Made by a program: the position numbers and the translations under genes. 64,000 nucleotides of DNA from Nocardia sp. NBC_00403 (GTDB taxonomy: Bacteria > Actinomycetota > Actinomycetes > Mycobacteriales > Mycobacteriaceae): the NCBI RefSeq assembly GCF_036046055.1, contig NZ_CP107939.1, positions 4,340,001 to 4,404,000 on the forward strand, given 5' to 3'. Below the pieces are notes generated by a model. The model saw only the letters and a list, made by a program, of their open reading frames with translations. It was not told the DNA's origin and searched no databases. Each line of letters opens with the position of its first letter. Position 1 is the first letter of the stretch. This document shows positions 53,859-61,961 of this stretch, piece by piece.

Positions 53859-55001
53859 ATGACAGCCGTCGACAATGACACGCAGGTGGGCGCCTTCGTG
53901 CGCGGCGACTCGGAACTACTGGAGACCGATCTCCGGGTGTTTCTCGCCGAACTGACGGTCTCGGCATCGAAGGTGGCAGGCGCTGCCTACGGGCCACGGG
54001 AACTGGACACCGCGCTGCGGCAGGCATTCCACGACCCGATCACCGACGCGCTGGGGTCGAAGGTGGGGCAGGAGGCCCTGCGCCCGGCAGGCGGTCCGGG
54101 CTTTCGGCCGTCGATCGTGTACTGGGTCTTCCGCAACTACCGGGGTTTCGCGAGTACCGGCGAGGCGGCCGCCGATCTGGCGGTCATCCGCCGGGTAGCG
54201 GTGGCGGTTCGAATTCTTTTGAAGGCCGCGGTCGTCCTCGACGATATCGAGGACGGCAGTCCGGTGCGCTACGGCGAGCCCGCGTTGCATGCCACCCACG
54301 GAGTGCCGCTCGCCCTCAACACCGGAGCCTGGATGGTGCTCGCGGCGCTGCGTCACACGCAAACCCCTGCCGTCGTCGGCTACCTCGTGCAGGCCGTCGA
54401 GAACGGCTTCATCGGTCAGTCGATAGACATGTCCACCCGGCTGGCCGAGGTCCGGCGCGAGATCGTCGCGGCACAGGTGAGCGATCGGGTGAAGTTCTGG
54501 GAGTCGGTCGCGACGTTGAAGACCTCGACGCTGTTCCGGATGCCGCTCAACGCGGCCGCGACCGCGCTGCGGGTGCCGGAGGAGGAGCTGACCGTGCTCG
54601 ACGACGCCATGCGGCAGTTGGGCTTGGCAAGCCAGATCTTCAACGACCTCACCGATTTCGTGCCCGAGTTCGGCGGTGCCAACACCCACGAGGACTTCGA
54701 CGGGCTGACCAACAGGGTGTGCCTCGAACTGCTCGGCGCCGAACCCGCGCTCTCCGAGCTCGGCGCCGACATGGTCGGCGAGCGGTTGAAGACCTTCACC
54801 CTCGGCCACCCTGGATTCGGTGCGACGCTGGTCGAGCTCGCGGCACAGGCGGTCGACCTCAAGGAAAAGGCCAAGAGCCGCATTCATCAACTGTGCCGAT
54901 CGACCGACAGCGCAACGTATTTCGACATGACGATCGATCGCAAGGGTCATGTCATGGAGCGGTTGCACGACGCCGTTCGTGCCCAGTACTCGAACGAGTA
55001 G
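53859..55001 (+). CDS. polyprenyl-synthetase-like protein, IPP-site altered
   Basis: 380 aa from ATG at 53859 with AGGAGG upstream. The all-helical prenyl synthase fold is indicated by the first Asp-rich motif VLDDIEDGSPVR (D128, D129, D132), then GEPALHATHGVPLALNTG, and the second motif IFNDLTDF (N262, D263, D266). The usual GGKRxRP motif, which binds IPP, reads GGPGFRP (residues 78-84): Lys becomes Pro. The GK and EGK lysines after the second motif are also missing. Metal and allylic diphosphate binding may persist while chain elongation is unlikely, so it could be a terpene cyclase or another ionisation enzyme (inference). Confidence 0.85.
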   Translation: MTAVDNDTQVGAFVRGDSELLETDLRVFLAELTVSASKVAGAAYGPRELDTALRQAFHDPITDALGSKVGQEALRPAGGPGFRPSIVYWVFRNYRGFASTGEAAADLAVIRRVAVAVRILLKAAVVLDDIEDGSPVRYGEPALHATHGVPLALNTGAWMVLAALRHTQTPAVVGYLVQAVENGFIGQSIDMSTRLAEVRREIVAAQVSDRVKFWESVATLKTSTLFRMPLNAAATALRVPEEELTVLDDAMRQLGLASQIFNDLTDFVPEFGGANTHEDFDGLTNRVCLELLGAEPALSELGADMVGERLKTFTLGHPGFGATLVELAAQAVDLKEKAKSRIHQLCRSTDSATYFDMTIDRKGHVMERLHDAVRAQYSNE

Positions 55002-55007
55002 CGCGAC

Positions 55008-55643
55008 GTGGCAACCATGATCATGCAACGGCTACGTGCCGAAACCCGCGCCTGGCACAACGCGCTGGAAGCGACACCCTTCAACCTTGAACTCCTGAGT
55101 AGGACACTGCCGCTGGGCCGCTATGTCGGCCAGTTACGGGCCTACCGAATCATCCTCGGCGCCCTGGAGACCGGGCTGGCCGGCTCCGACGACCCGACAG
55201 TGACCGCGGTGTGGCGCTCCGATCTTGCCAAAGTGCCGCTGCTGGAACAGGATTTGGAGTTCTTCGATGCTGTGTCCGACGACGTCACGGCCGTCACCGT
55301 GGCAGCACAGTTCGCGGCGCTGATCTCCGACCGGATCACCGCGGCTCCCGCCGCGGCGCTCGGGTTCCTGTATGTGATGGAAGGGTCCACGATGGGCGGA
55401 TTGGAGTTGACCGCACATGTCCGGGCGACGTTCGGATTGGCGGACGGTCGCGGCCTCGCCTACTACAACAGCGGCGACCGGCAACGCTGGGCCGGTTTCG
55501 CCGCACGGATGAACGACGTCGTCATCGATGCACCCGTGCAGCAGACGGTGCTGGGGGCGGCGGACACGGGCTACCGGGCGATAGCTGACACGCTGGCCGC
55601 GCTGTCGCGGCCGGATCGCGAAGAATCGATGCCCGGTGAGTAG
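55008..55643 (+). CDS. heme oxygenase (biliverdin-producing family)
   Basis: 211 aa; GTG at 55008, six bases after the preceding stop (ATG starts at 55017 and 55026 are alternatives). Heme oxygenases open the heme ring to biliverdin, CO and iron. The proximal His is His17 in RAWHNALE, and the distal helix is GFLYVMEGSTMGGLELT with its conserved Gly pairs. These residues argue for true heme binding, not the diiron heme-oxygenase-like fold. Its tight linkage to the prenyl-synthase-like gene is odd: possible roles are heme turnover linked to the P450s, iron supply, or a tetrapyrrole-derived product. Confidence 0.88.
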   Translation: MATMIMQRLRAETRAWHNALEATPFNLELLSRTLPLGRYVGQLRAYRIILGALETGLAGSDDPTVTAVWRSDLAKVPLLEQDLEFFDAVSDDVTAVTVAAQFAALISDRITAAPAAALGFLYVMEGSTMGGLELTAHVRATFGLADGRGLAYYNSGDRQRWAGFAARMNDVVIDAPVQQTVLGAADTGYRAIADTLAALSRPDREESMPGE

Positions 55644-55654
55644 CGTCGATCGAT

Positions 55655-56860
55655 ATGGGAGCGCCTCGATCCGCTTTATCCACGGTGGGCACACGGAAGC
55701 TCGCCGCGGAATGCATCGCCGACATTCCGGTGCTAACCCGTCGCCTGCTGGCGGCGATCTTCACCGACAACCCGGAATGGACCGACTACACCTCGGTGCC
55801 GCGCGCGGACCTGCGTGACGGTTGCCGCCGCTACCTGACGCGCATCCTGGAACTGCTCAGCGGTGCTGCGACCGATCCCGAACGCGACGACGTCGCCGCC
55901 TCGATCGGCCGGCATCGCGCCGAACAGGGTGTGCCGCTGGAAGCGATGCTGCGCACCTTCCGGCTCGGTGGACGGATCGTGTGGGAAGCGTTGCTGGACA
56001 ACGCCGAAAGCGCCGGCTCGCAGCCACACGAGATCCGCGAAGCCGGCACCGCCATGTGGACGGTGATCGACGGGTTGTCTTCGGCGTTGTCCACGTCGTA
56101 TCGGAACACCGAGCTCGAGCAGGTGCGCAGGGATGAGCGACGCAGGCATGCGCTGATCGAGGATCTGCTGGCCGGGCGCGCCCAGGATGCCACGTTCGCC
56201 GCGCGGGCGGCCCGTGAGCTCGAGCTGCCCGTGCACGGCGCTTATCTGGTGCTGGCAGCGGATGTAAGGGCAGACGGCCGGCCCGCGCTGGTCGGGCCCG
56301 AGACCGTCCTGGCGGCACTGGGCATCCGCTCGGTGTGGCACACCCGTGTCGACAGCATGATCGGGCTGGTGTCGCTGGAACAGCGGGACATCGCCGCCGT
56401 GCTCGACCCGTTGCGTCCCCTCGTCCGCGGCCGGGCCGCGTCGTCGCCCGCGGTGCCCGGGCTTGCCCAGGTGGACAGCGGCCACGCGCTGGCTCGAATC
56501 GCCATGGACACGCTGCCCAAGGGTGCGGTCGAGCTGGTGTCGCTCGAGGAGCGCTATCCGGAGGCCCTGCTGGTGAACTCCCCGGATCTGACCGGACTGC
56601 TGGTTGCCCGCACGCTCGGCCCGGTGCTGGAGTTGCCGCGGCGAGAACGCGACGTGCTGCTGCAGACCCTCACGGCCTGGCTGGCCGAAAACTGTTCGGC
56701 GGCCAATGCATCGATCCGTCTGCACTGCCACCGCAACACCGTGCTCAACCGCCTGCAGCGCGTCTCCGGCCTGATCGGTCGCCCGGTCGACGGGCAGCGC
56801 GCCTATCTCGAGCTTTCGCTCGCATTGTCGGCGCTCGAGCTGACGGGACGTACAGACTGA
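55655..56860 (+). CDS. PucR/CdaR family transcriptional regulator
   Basis: 401 aa, starting 11 bp after the heme oxygenase stop. The N-terminal 180 residues are helical (RsbT-type sensor-like: HRAEQGVPLEAMLRTFRLGGRIVWEALL). The C-terminal DNA-binding domain is the PucR HTH: LLQTLTAWLAENCSAANAS, then LHCHRNTVLNRLQRVSGLIGRPV. Placed between the heme oxygenase and dehydrogenase genes, it is the only regulator inside the cluster and probably controls it. A 19-bp palindrome follows its stop. Confidence 0.9.
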   Translation: MGAPRSALSTVGTRKLAAECIADIPVLTRRLLAAIFTDNPEWTDYTSVPRADLRDGCRRYLTRILELLSGAATDPERDDVAASIGRHRAEQGVPLEAMLRTFRLGGRIVWEALLDNAESAGSQPHEIREAGTAMWTVIDGLSSALSTSYRNTELEQVRRDERRRHALIEDLLAGRAQDATFAARAARELELPVHGAYLVLAADVRADGRPALVGPETVLAALGIRSVWHTRVDSMIGLVSLEQRDIAAVLDPLRPLVRGRAASSPAVPGLAQVDSGHALARIAMDTLPKGAVELVSLEERYPEALLVNSPDLTGLLVARTLGPVLELPRRERDVLLQTLTAWLAENCSAANASIRLHCHRNTVLNRLQRVSGLIGRPVDGQRAYLELSLALSALELTGRTD

Positions 56861-56892
56861 CCCCGCCTACACGCCGATCCGGGAGCAGGCGG

Positions 56893-56911
56893 ATTGGGCG
56901 CAGCGCCCAAT
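56893..56911. promoter_or_regulatory. palindrome between pucR-type gene and lpd
   Basis: ATTGGGCGC (56893-56901) and GCGCCCAAT (56903-56911) form a perfect 9-bp inverted repeat with a one-base centre. A one-base loop is poor for a terminator, so it is more likely a protein-binding site upstream of the dehydrogenase operon. Confidence 0.55.
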
Positions 56912-57037
56912 TTCGTGGCCCGATTGCTGGGCTTCGAAGGCATTGTATGTGCATTCCGGTCCGGCAAGACTCGATCGAAACGACCTATGCCACAACCTCG
57001 GTGTAGTCGAATCATTCGAGATTGAGGAGCACCACGA

Positions 57038-58486
57038 GTGCCGGAGTTCGACCTGCTGGTGATCGGAGGCGGGCCTGGCGGCTATGTCGCCGCCATCCGT
57101 GCGGCCCAGCGTGGCCTGTCGGTGGGCCTGGTGGAGAAGGAGCGACCAGGGGGAGTGTGCCTGAACTGGGGCTGCATTCCGACGAAGGCAATGTTGCGAT
57201 CGGCCGAGGTGTTCCAAACAGTCAAGGACGCAGCAGATTACGGCGTGTACGCCGACAACGTGCGTTTCGACTTTCCTGCCGTGCGGCAGCGCAAGGACGG
57301 CATCGTCAAGGAGCTCACCGACGGGGTCGCCGGTCTGCTCGCGGCCAACGGTGTCACCGTCATCGAGGGACACGCTCGTTTCACCGGACCGACCACCGTC
57401 GACGTGCACGAGGTCGGTCCGTCCCCGATCGGTCCCGACGGCCCGCGCTACGCGGCCGCGCCCACCGCGGCGATCCGGCAGCTCACCGCACGCGACATCA
57501 TCGTCGCGACCGGATCCGTGCCCGCGCGCCTGCCCGTGCCAGGAGCCGACCTGCCCGGGGTGATCACCTCCGACGGCGCGTTCGGTCTGACGACCGTTCC
57601 GGACCGGCTGGTGATCGTCGGCGGCAGCGCAGTCGGCGCCGAATGGGCAAGCCTGTTCGCCACTTTCGGCAGCGACGTCACCATCGTGGAGATGCAGGAC
57701 CGCCTGGTTCCCGCCGAAGACAGCGACATCGGCGCTGCCCTGGGCCGGTCCTTCACGAAGCACGGCATCTCGGTGCTGACCGGAACAACGGTCGCCTCGA
57801 TCGCGCAGGGCGAGGCGCTGCGGGTCACGGTGACAGGCAAGCACGCGCGTGAACTCGACGCCGATGTCGTGCTCGTCGGTGTCGGACGTCGCCCCAACAC
57901 TGCCGACCTCGGACTCGACCGCGCCGGAATCGCCACCGACGAAAGAGGATTCATTCCGGTGGACGATCGGTTGCGCACCGGCGTCGAGCATGTCTACGCG
58001 ATCGGCGACGTCACCGGCCGGGCGTTGCTCGCGCACGTCGCCTCGCACCAGGGCCTCACCGCGGCCGATGTCATTGCCGGACACGCCAGCCACATCGACT
58101 ACACCGCCATCCCCGCCGCGACGTTCACCCACCCCGAGATCGCCAGTGTCGGCCTGACGGAGGCCGCGGCGCGCGCGGCCGGACACGAGATCGTCACCGC
58201 GCGGTTCCCCTTCGCGGCGCTGGGTCGCGCCAAGACCTTCGGCGACACCGAAGGCTTCGTCAAAATCATTGCCGGAAAGCAGTATCAGGAAGTGCTCGGC
58301 GTCCACATCATCGGACCGTCGGCCAGCGACCTGATCACCGAGGGCGCTCTCGCGATCAGTCTCGAGGCGACGCTCGACGAACTTGCCGACACCATCCACG
58401 CCCACCCCACCCTCGGCGAGATCGGGATGGAGGCCGCACTGACCGCGCTCGGCCTGCCCGTGCACATCGCGCCGCGGCAGCGCTGA
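57038..58486 (+). CDS. lpdA: dihydrolipoamide dehydrogenase (E3)
   Basis: 482 aa from GTG at 57038. The flavoenzyme reoxidises the lipoyl group of E2 with NAD. Motifs: FAD-binding LLVIGGGPGGYVAA, redox disulfide GGVCLNWGCIPTK (Cys41, Cys46), NAD-binding VIVGGSAVGAEWA, and the catalytic His-Glu pair in HAHPTLGE. Full length, no lipoyl domain. First gene of a four-gene dehydrogenase operon with gaps of 11, 32 and 18 bp. Confidence 0.95.
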   Translation: MPEFDLLVIGGGPGGYVAAIRAAQRGLSVGLVEKERPGGVCLNWGCIPTKAMLRSAEVFQTVKDAADYGVYADNVRFDFPAVRQRKDGIVKELTDGVAGLLAANGVTVIEGHARFTGPTTVDVHEVGPSPIGPDGPRYAAAPTAAIRQLTARDIIVATGSVPARLPVPGADLPGVITSDGAFGLTTVPDRLVIVGGSAVGAEWASLFATFGSDVTIVEMQDRLVPAEDSDIGAALGRSFTKHGISVLTGTTVASIAQGEALRVTVTGKHARELDADVVLVGVGRRPNTADLGLDRAGIATDERGFIPVDDRLRTGVEHVYAIGDVTGRALLAHVASHQGLTAADVIAGHASHIDYTAIPAATFTHPEIASVGLTEAAARAAGHEIVTARFPFAALGRAKTFGDTEGFVKIIAGKQYQEVLGVHIIGPSASDLITEGALAISLEATLDELADTIHAHPTLGEIGMEAALTALGLPVHIAPRQR

Positions 58487-58497
58487 GGAGGATCACC

Positions 58498-59544
58498 GTG
58501 ACCGAAACAATCGACCGCGCTCCCAACGCCTTCGCCGTCGAGGAGCCCGACACCCTGCGCGGTTACCTGCGCGACATGATGTTCATCCGGCGCTTCGAAG
58601 AACGCGCCGCCCAGGGCTACTCCCAGGCCAAGATCGGCGGCTACTGCCACCTCAATCTCGGTGAGGAAGCCACCGTCGTCGGCCTCGGCGCGGCAATGCG
58701 GCCCACCGACTACCTGTTCACCAACTATCGCGAACACGGCTACGCCCTCGCGAAAGGCATCGAGCCCGGCCGGGTGATGGCCGAACTGTACGGTCGCACT
58801 ACCGGCACGTCCAAAGGCTGGGGCGGTTCGATGCACATGTTCGACACCGCTACCCGCCTGCTCGGTGGCTACGGCATCGTGGGTGGTCAGCTTCCGCTCG
58901 CCGTCGGCGCCGCACTCGCCATCGACTATCGCGGCGAGGACGACGTGGTGGTGTGCCAAATGGGTGAGGGCACAACGAATATCGGGGCATTCCACGAATC
59001 CCTCAATATCGCGGCGCTGTGGAATCTGCCGGTCGTGTTCGTGGTGATCAACAACCAGTTGGGGATGGGCACCACGGTCGAGAAATCCTCCGCCGAACCC
59101 GACCTGTACAAGCGTGCCGCCGCCTACCGGATGCGCGGGGAACAGGTCGACGGCACCGATGTGCTCGCCGTCCGCGATATTGCCAGGGACCTGCTGGAAA
59201 CCGCTCGGCGCGAGGGTAAACCAGCGCTGCTGGAGACGGTGAGCTACCGGCTCAAGGGGCACTCGGTGGTCGATCCGGCGAAGTACCGCAGCGGCGAGGA
59301 CACTGCGGCCGCCCGCGAATCCGACCCGGTGGTGCGGTTGCGCGGGGAACTGATCGACGCAGGCGTTCTGGACGAATCCGATGTTGCGGCTATCGAGTCG
59401 GCCGTCGAGGCCGAGGTCGACGCGGCGGTGGCTTTCGCTGACGCGAGCCCGCACCCGGACCCGTCGACCCTGTTCGACTACACCTACGCCACGCCGGTGG
59501 CGGGGGGAGAGTCGCGCAGGCTGCCCGCCGATCCGCTCTTCTGA
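58498..59544 (+). CDS. pyruvate-dehydrogenase-type E1 component, alpha subunit
   Basis: 348 aa from GTG at 58498. The thiamine diphosphate motif is GEGTTNIGAFHESLNIAALWNLPVV ending in INN. RRFEERAAQGYSQAKIGGYCHLNLGEEA and GGSMHMFD are typical of heterotetrameric pyruvate or acetoin dehydrogenase E1 alpha. Actinobacteria normally use a homodimeric E1 (AceE) for central metabolism, so this is an additional, probably dedicated complex. Substrate (pyruvate, acetoin or a branched 2-oxoacid) is not certain; pyruvate is favoured by the motif set. Confidence 0.9.
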   Translation: MTETIDRAPNAFAVEEPDTLRGYLRDMMFIRRFEERAAQGYSQAKIGGYCHLNLGEEATVVGLGAAMRPTDYLFTNYREHGYALAKGIEPGRVMAELYGRTTGTSKGWGGSMHMFDTATRLLGGYGIVGGQLPLAVGAALAIDYRGEDDVVVCQMGEGTTNIGAFHESLNIAALWNLPVVFVVINNQLGMGTTVEKSSAEPDLYKRAAAYRMRGEQVDGTDVLAVRDIARDLLETARREGKPALLETVSYRLKGHSVVDPAKYRSGEDTAAARESDPVVRLRGELIDAGVLDESDVAAIESAVEAEVDAAVAFADASPHPDPSTLFDYTYATPVAGGESRRLPADPLF

Positions 59545-59576
59545 CCGCACGCTCTTCTGAAACGCAAAGGACAACC

Positions 59577-60569
59577 GTGCCTGTCATCACCTATCGCGAA
59601 GCGCTGCGCGAAACCCTGCGCCAGGAAATGCAACGCGACGAGGACGTCTTCCTGATCGGGGAGGAGATCGGCGTCTTCGAAGGCTCCTACAAGATCACCG
59701 CGGGCCTGCTCGCCGAATTCGGCGAGAAGCGCGTGCGCGACACTCCGATCGCCGAGGAGGGTTTCGTCGGCGCCGCGGTCGGCGCCGCGATGCTGGGGCT
59801 GCGCCCGGTCGTGGAGATCATGACGATCAACTTCTCGCTGCTGGCGCTGGACCAGATCGTCAATCATGCCGCCAAGATCTACGGCATGTTCGGCGGGCAG
59901 ACCAGCGTGCCGATGGTCATCCGCACCCCTGGCGGCGGCGGTCAGCAACTCGGCGCGACACATTCGCAGAACATCGAGCTCTACTACGCCTTCGTGCCCG
60001 GTCTCAAAGTCGTCGCCCCGAGCACCCCGGCCGACGCCCGCGCCCTGCTGCGGGCCGCGATCGAGGATGACGACCCGGTGCTCTTCCTGGAAAACCTCGC
60101 GCTCTACAACACCAAAGGTGAAGTGCCGGACGACCTTCCGCCTGCCGAGATCGGCAAGGCGGCGGTCACCCGCGAGGGCGCCGACATCACGCTCATCGGC
60201 TACTCGCGGATGGCGACGATCGCCACCCAGGTCGCCGAGCGGCTGGCCGAATCCGGCATCTCCGCAGAGGTTGTCGATCTGCGCAGTCTGCGTCCGCTCG
60301 ATCGCGAGACCATCGTGGCCTCGGTGCGCAAGACCGGCTGTGCCGTGGTGGCGGAAGACGACTGGCTGACCTACGGGATCGGCGCCGAGGTCGCGGCGAC
60401 CATCTCCGATGGCGCCTTCGATTACCTCGACGCACCGGTCCGGCGGGTTGCCGCGGCGGAAGTGCCACTGCCGTATGCCAAATCGCTCGAGCAGGCGGCG
60501 CTGCCGTCGGCCGAATCCCTGCACACGGCGGCGCTGGAAACGCTCGCCGCCGTCGGCCGCCGCCGCTGA
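59577..60569 (+). CDS. pyruvate-dehydrogenase-type E1 component, beta subunit
   Basis: 330 aa from GTG at 59577. Transketolase-like fold: ITYREALRETLRQEMQRDEDVFLIGEEIG, RVRDTPIAEEGFVGAAVGAAM, GGQTSVPMVIRTPGGGG and the C-terminal domain with EVVDLRSLRPLDRETI. Pairs with the alpha subunit gene directly upstream to form E1. Full length, all family blocks intact. Confidence 0.93.
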   Translation: MPVITYREALRETLRQEMQRDEDVFLIGEEIGVFEGSYKITAGLLAEFGEKRVRDTPIAEEGFVGAAVGAAMLGLRPVVEIMTINFSLLALDQIVNHAAKIYGMFGGQTSVPMVIRTPGGGGQQLGATHSQNIELYYAFVPGLKVVAPSTPADARALLRAAIEDDDPVLFLENLALYNTKGEVPDDLPPAEIGKAAVTREGADITLIGYSRMATIATQVAERLAESGISAEVVDLRSLRPLDRETIVASVRKTGCAVVAEDDWLTYGIGAEVAATISDGAFDYLDAPVRRVAAAEVPLPYAKSLEQAALPSAESLHTAALETLAAVGRRR

Positions 60570-60587
60570 GAACCCGAGGACGACAAC

Positions 60588-61877
60588 ATGCCAGAAATCA
60601 CCATGCCGCGGCTCTCCGACACGATGGAGGAGGGCGTCGTCGTCGCCTGGCTCAAACAGGTCGGCGACAAGGTCACCCGCGGTGACGTCCTCGCCGAGAT
60701 CGAGACGGACAAGGCCCTCATGGAGTTGGAGGCCTACGACGACGGGGTGCTCGAACAGATCCTGGCCGAGCCGGGAACCCGTGTCTCCATCGGGAACCCG
60801 ATCGCGCTGATCGGGGACGGCACCGGGTCGATCGCGAAATCCGTTCCGCCGGTGTCTGCTCCGCCCGTGCCGACCGAATCGGCAACCGACGGCGCTGCGG
60901 CCGCAACGGCGACCGAAGTCGTTCGTACACAGGAGACTTCGGCCACCGCTGTTTCGGGTGGCCGCCCGAAGTCCTCGCCACTCGCTCGCAAGATCGCACG
61001 CGAATTGGGCGTCGACCTGGCCGCCGTGACAGGGACAGGCCCCGCCGGTCGGATCACTCGACAGGATGTGGATTCCGCCGCGCAGCGTATCGCTGTGTCC
61101 GCCGGCACCGCGGCGACGGCTGTCGCGGCCGCGGGTGTGATTGCAAGCGAATCGTCTCCTGCACAAGCGATTCCGGCCGGATACGACGATTTCGAGGAGG
61201 TGCCGCTCACCACCGTCCAGCAGGTGTCGGCCAAACGCCTCACCGAGAGCATGCAACAGGCGCCGCACATCTACCTGACCAGCGCCATCGACGTCACCGA
61301 CCTGCTGGCCTTCCGTGCCGACATCAACGAGACACTGCGGATCGCCGGCGCCGGAAAGGTCAGTGTCAACGACCTGATCGTCAAGGCAGTGGCCGCGACA
61401 CTGCGTGCCGACTCGTCGGTGAACGTCTCCTACGCGGGGGACAAGCTGCTGCGGCACAACGGCGTTCATATCGGGGTGGCCGTCGCGATCCCGGCCGGGC
61501 TCGTCGTGCCGGTCATCCGGGATGCCGACCGCAAGAGCATCTCCGAGATCGCCGCAGAGAGCCGGGACAAGGCAGAACGGGCCCGCGCCCGCAAGCTGCG
61601 CGCGGACGAAATGAGCGGCGGCACTTTCACGATCTCCAACCTCGGCATGTTCGGCATCGAACAATTCACCGCCGTGATCAACCCACCCCAAGCGGCCATC
61701 CTTGCCGTCGGCGCCGCCGCGGACGAGGTGCAACTGCTCGACGGTCAGGTCGTCGGTCGCAAGATTCTGCGAGTAACACTGTCGGCCGACCATCGCGCGG
61801 TCGACGGCGCCACGGCCGCCACCTTCCTCCAGCAACTGAAAGGTCTACTCGAACATCCACTCCGCATCGTTACCTGA
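60588..61877 (+). CDS. dihydrolipoamide acyltransferase (E2)
   Basis: 429 aa. One lipoyl domain with Lys42 in EIETDKALMELEA, a Pro/Ala/Thr-rich linker, a peripheral subunit-binding domain (SPLARKIARELGVDLAAVTGTG, residues about 125-160) and a catalytic domain ending in SADHRAVDGATAATFL with His402 and Asp406. It transfers the acyl group made by E1 to CoA. Completes the complex encoded by the operon. Confidence 0.94.
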   Translation: MPEITMPRLSDTMEEGVVVAWLKQVGDKVTRGDVLAEIETDKALMELEAYDDGVLEQILAEPGTRVSIGNPIALIGDGTGSIAKSVPPVSAPPVPTESATDGAAAATATEVVRTQETSATAVSGGRPKSSPLARKIARELGVDLAAVTGTGPAGRITRQDVDSAAQRIAVSAGTAATAVAAAGVIASESSPAQAIPAGYDDFEEVPLTTVQQVSAKRLTESMQQAPHIYLTSAIDVTDLLAFRADINETLRIAGAGKVSVNDLIVKAVAATLRADSSVNVSYAGDKLLRHNGVHIGVAVAIPAGLVVPVIRDADRKSISEIAAESRDKAERARARKLRADEMSGGTFTISNLGMFGIEQFTAVINPPQAAILAVGAAADEVQLLDGQVVGRKILRVTLSADHRAVDGATAATFLQQLKGLLEHPLRIVT

Positions 61878-61961
61878 ACGGGGAATGATTCCGGGTGCAT
61901 ACCCGTCGGTAGCTGCCTAGGCTCACTGGGCTTTGTTGTTCAACCGCCTGGAGTTCCTCCG

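Noticed and set aside
45186..55643. A prodigiosin-type or bilin pathway as the product of the cluster
   Set aside because: Oxoamine synthase and heme oxygenase recall these, but there is no bipyrrole pathway gene, no condensing enzyme and no bilin reductase in the window.
59484..61835. A 783-codon open frame on the minus strand opposite the E1 beta and E2 genes
   Set aside because: It is a GC-bias shadow of two well-supported genes; its composition (Asp, Gly, His, Arg-rich, no domain) is not protein-like.
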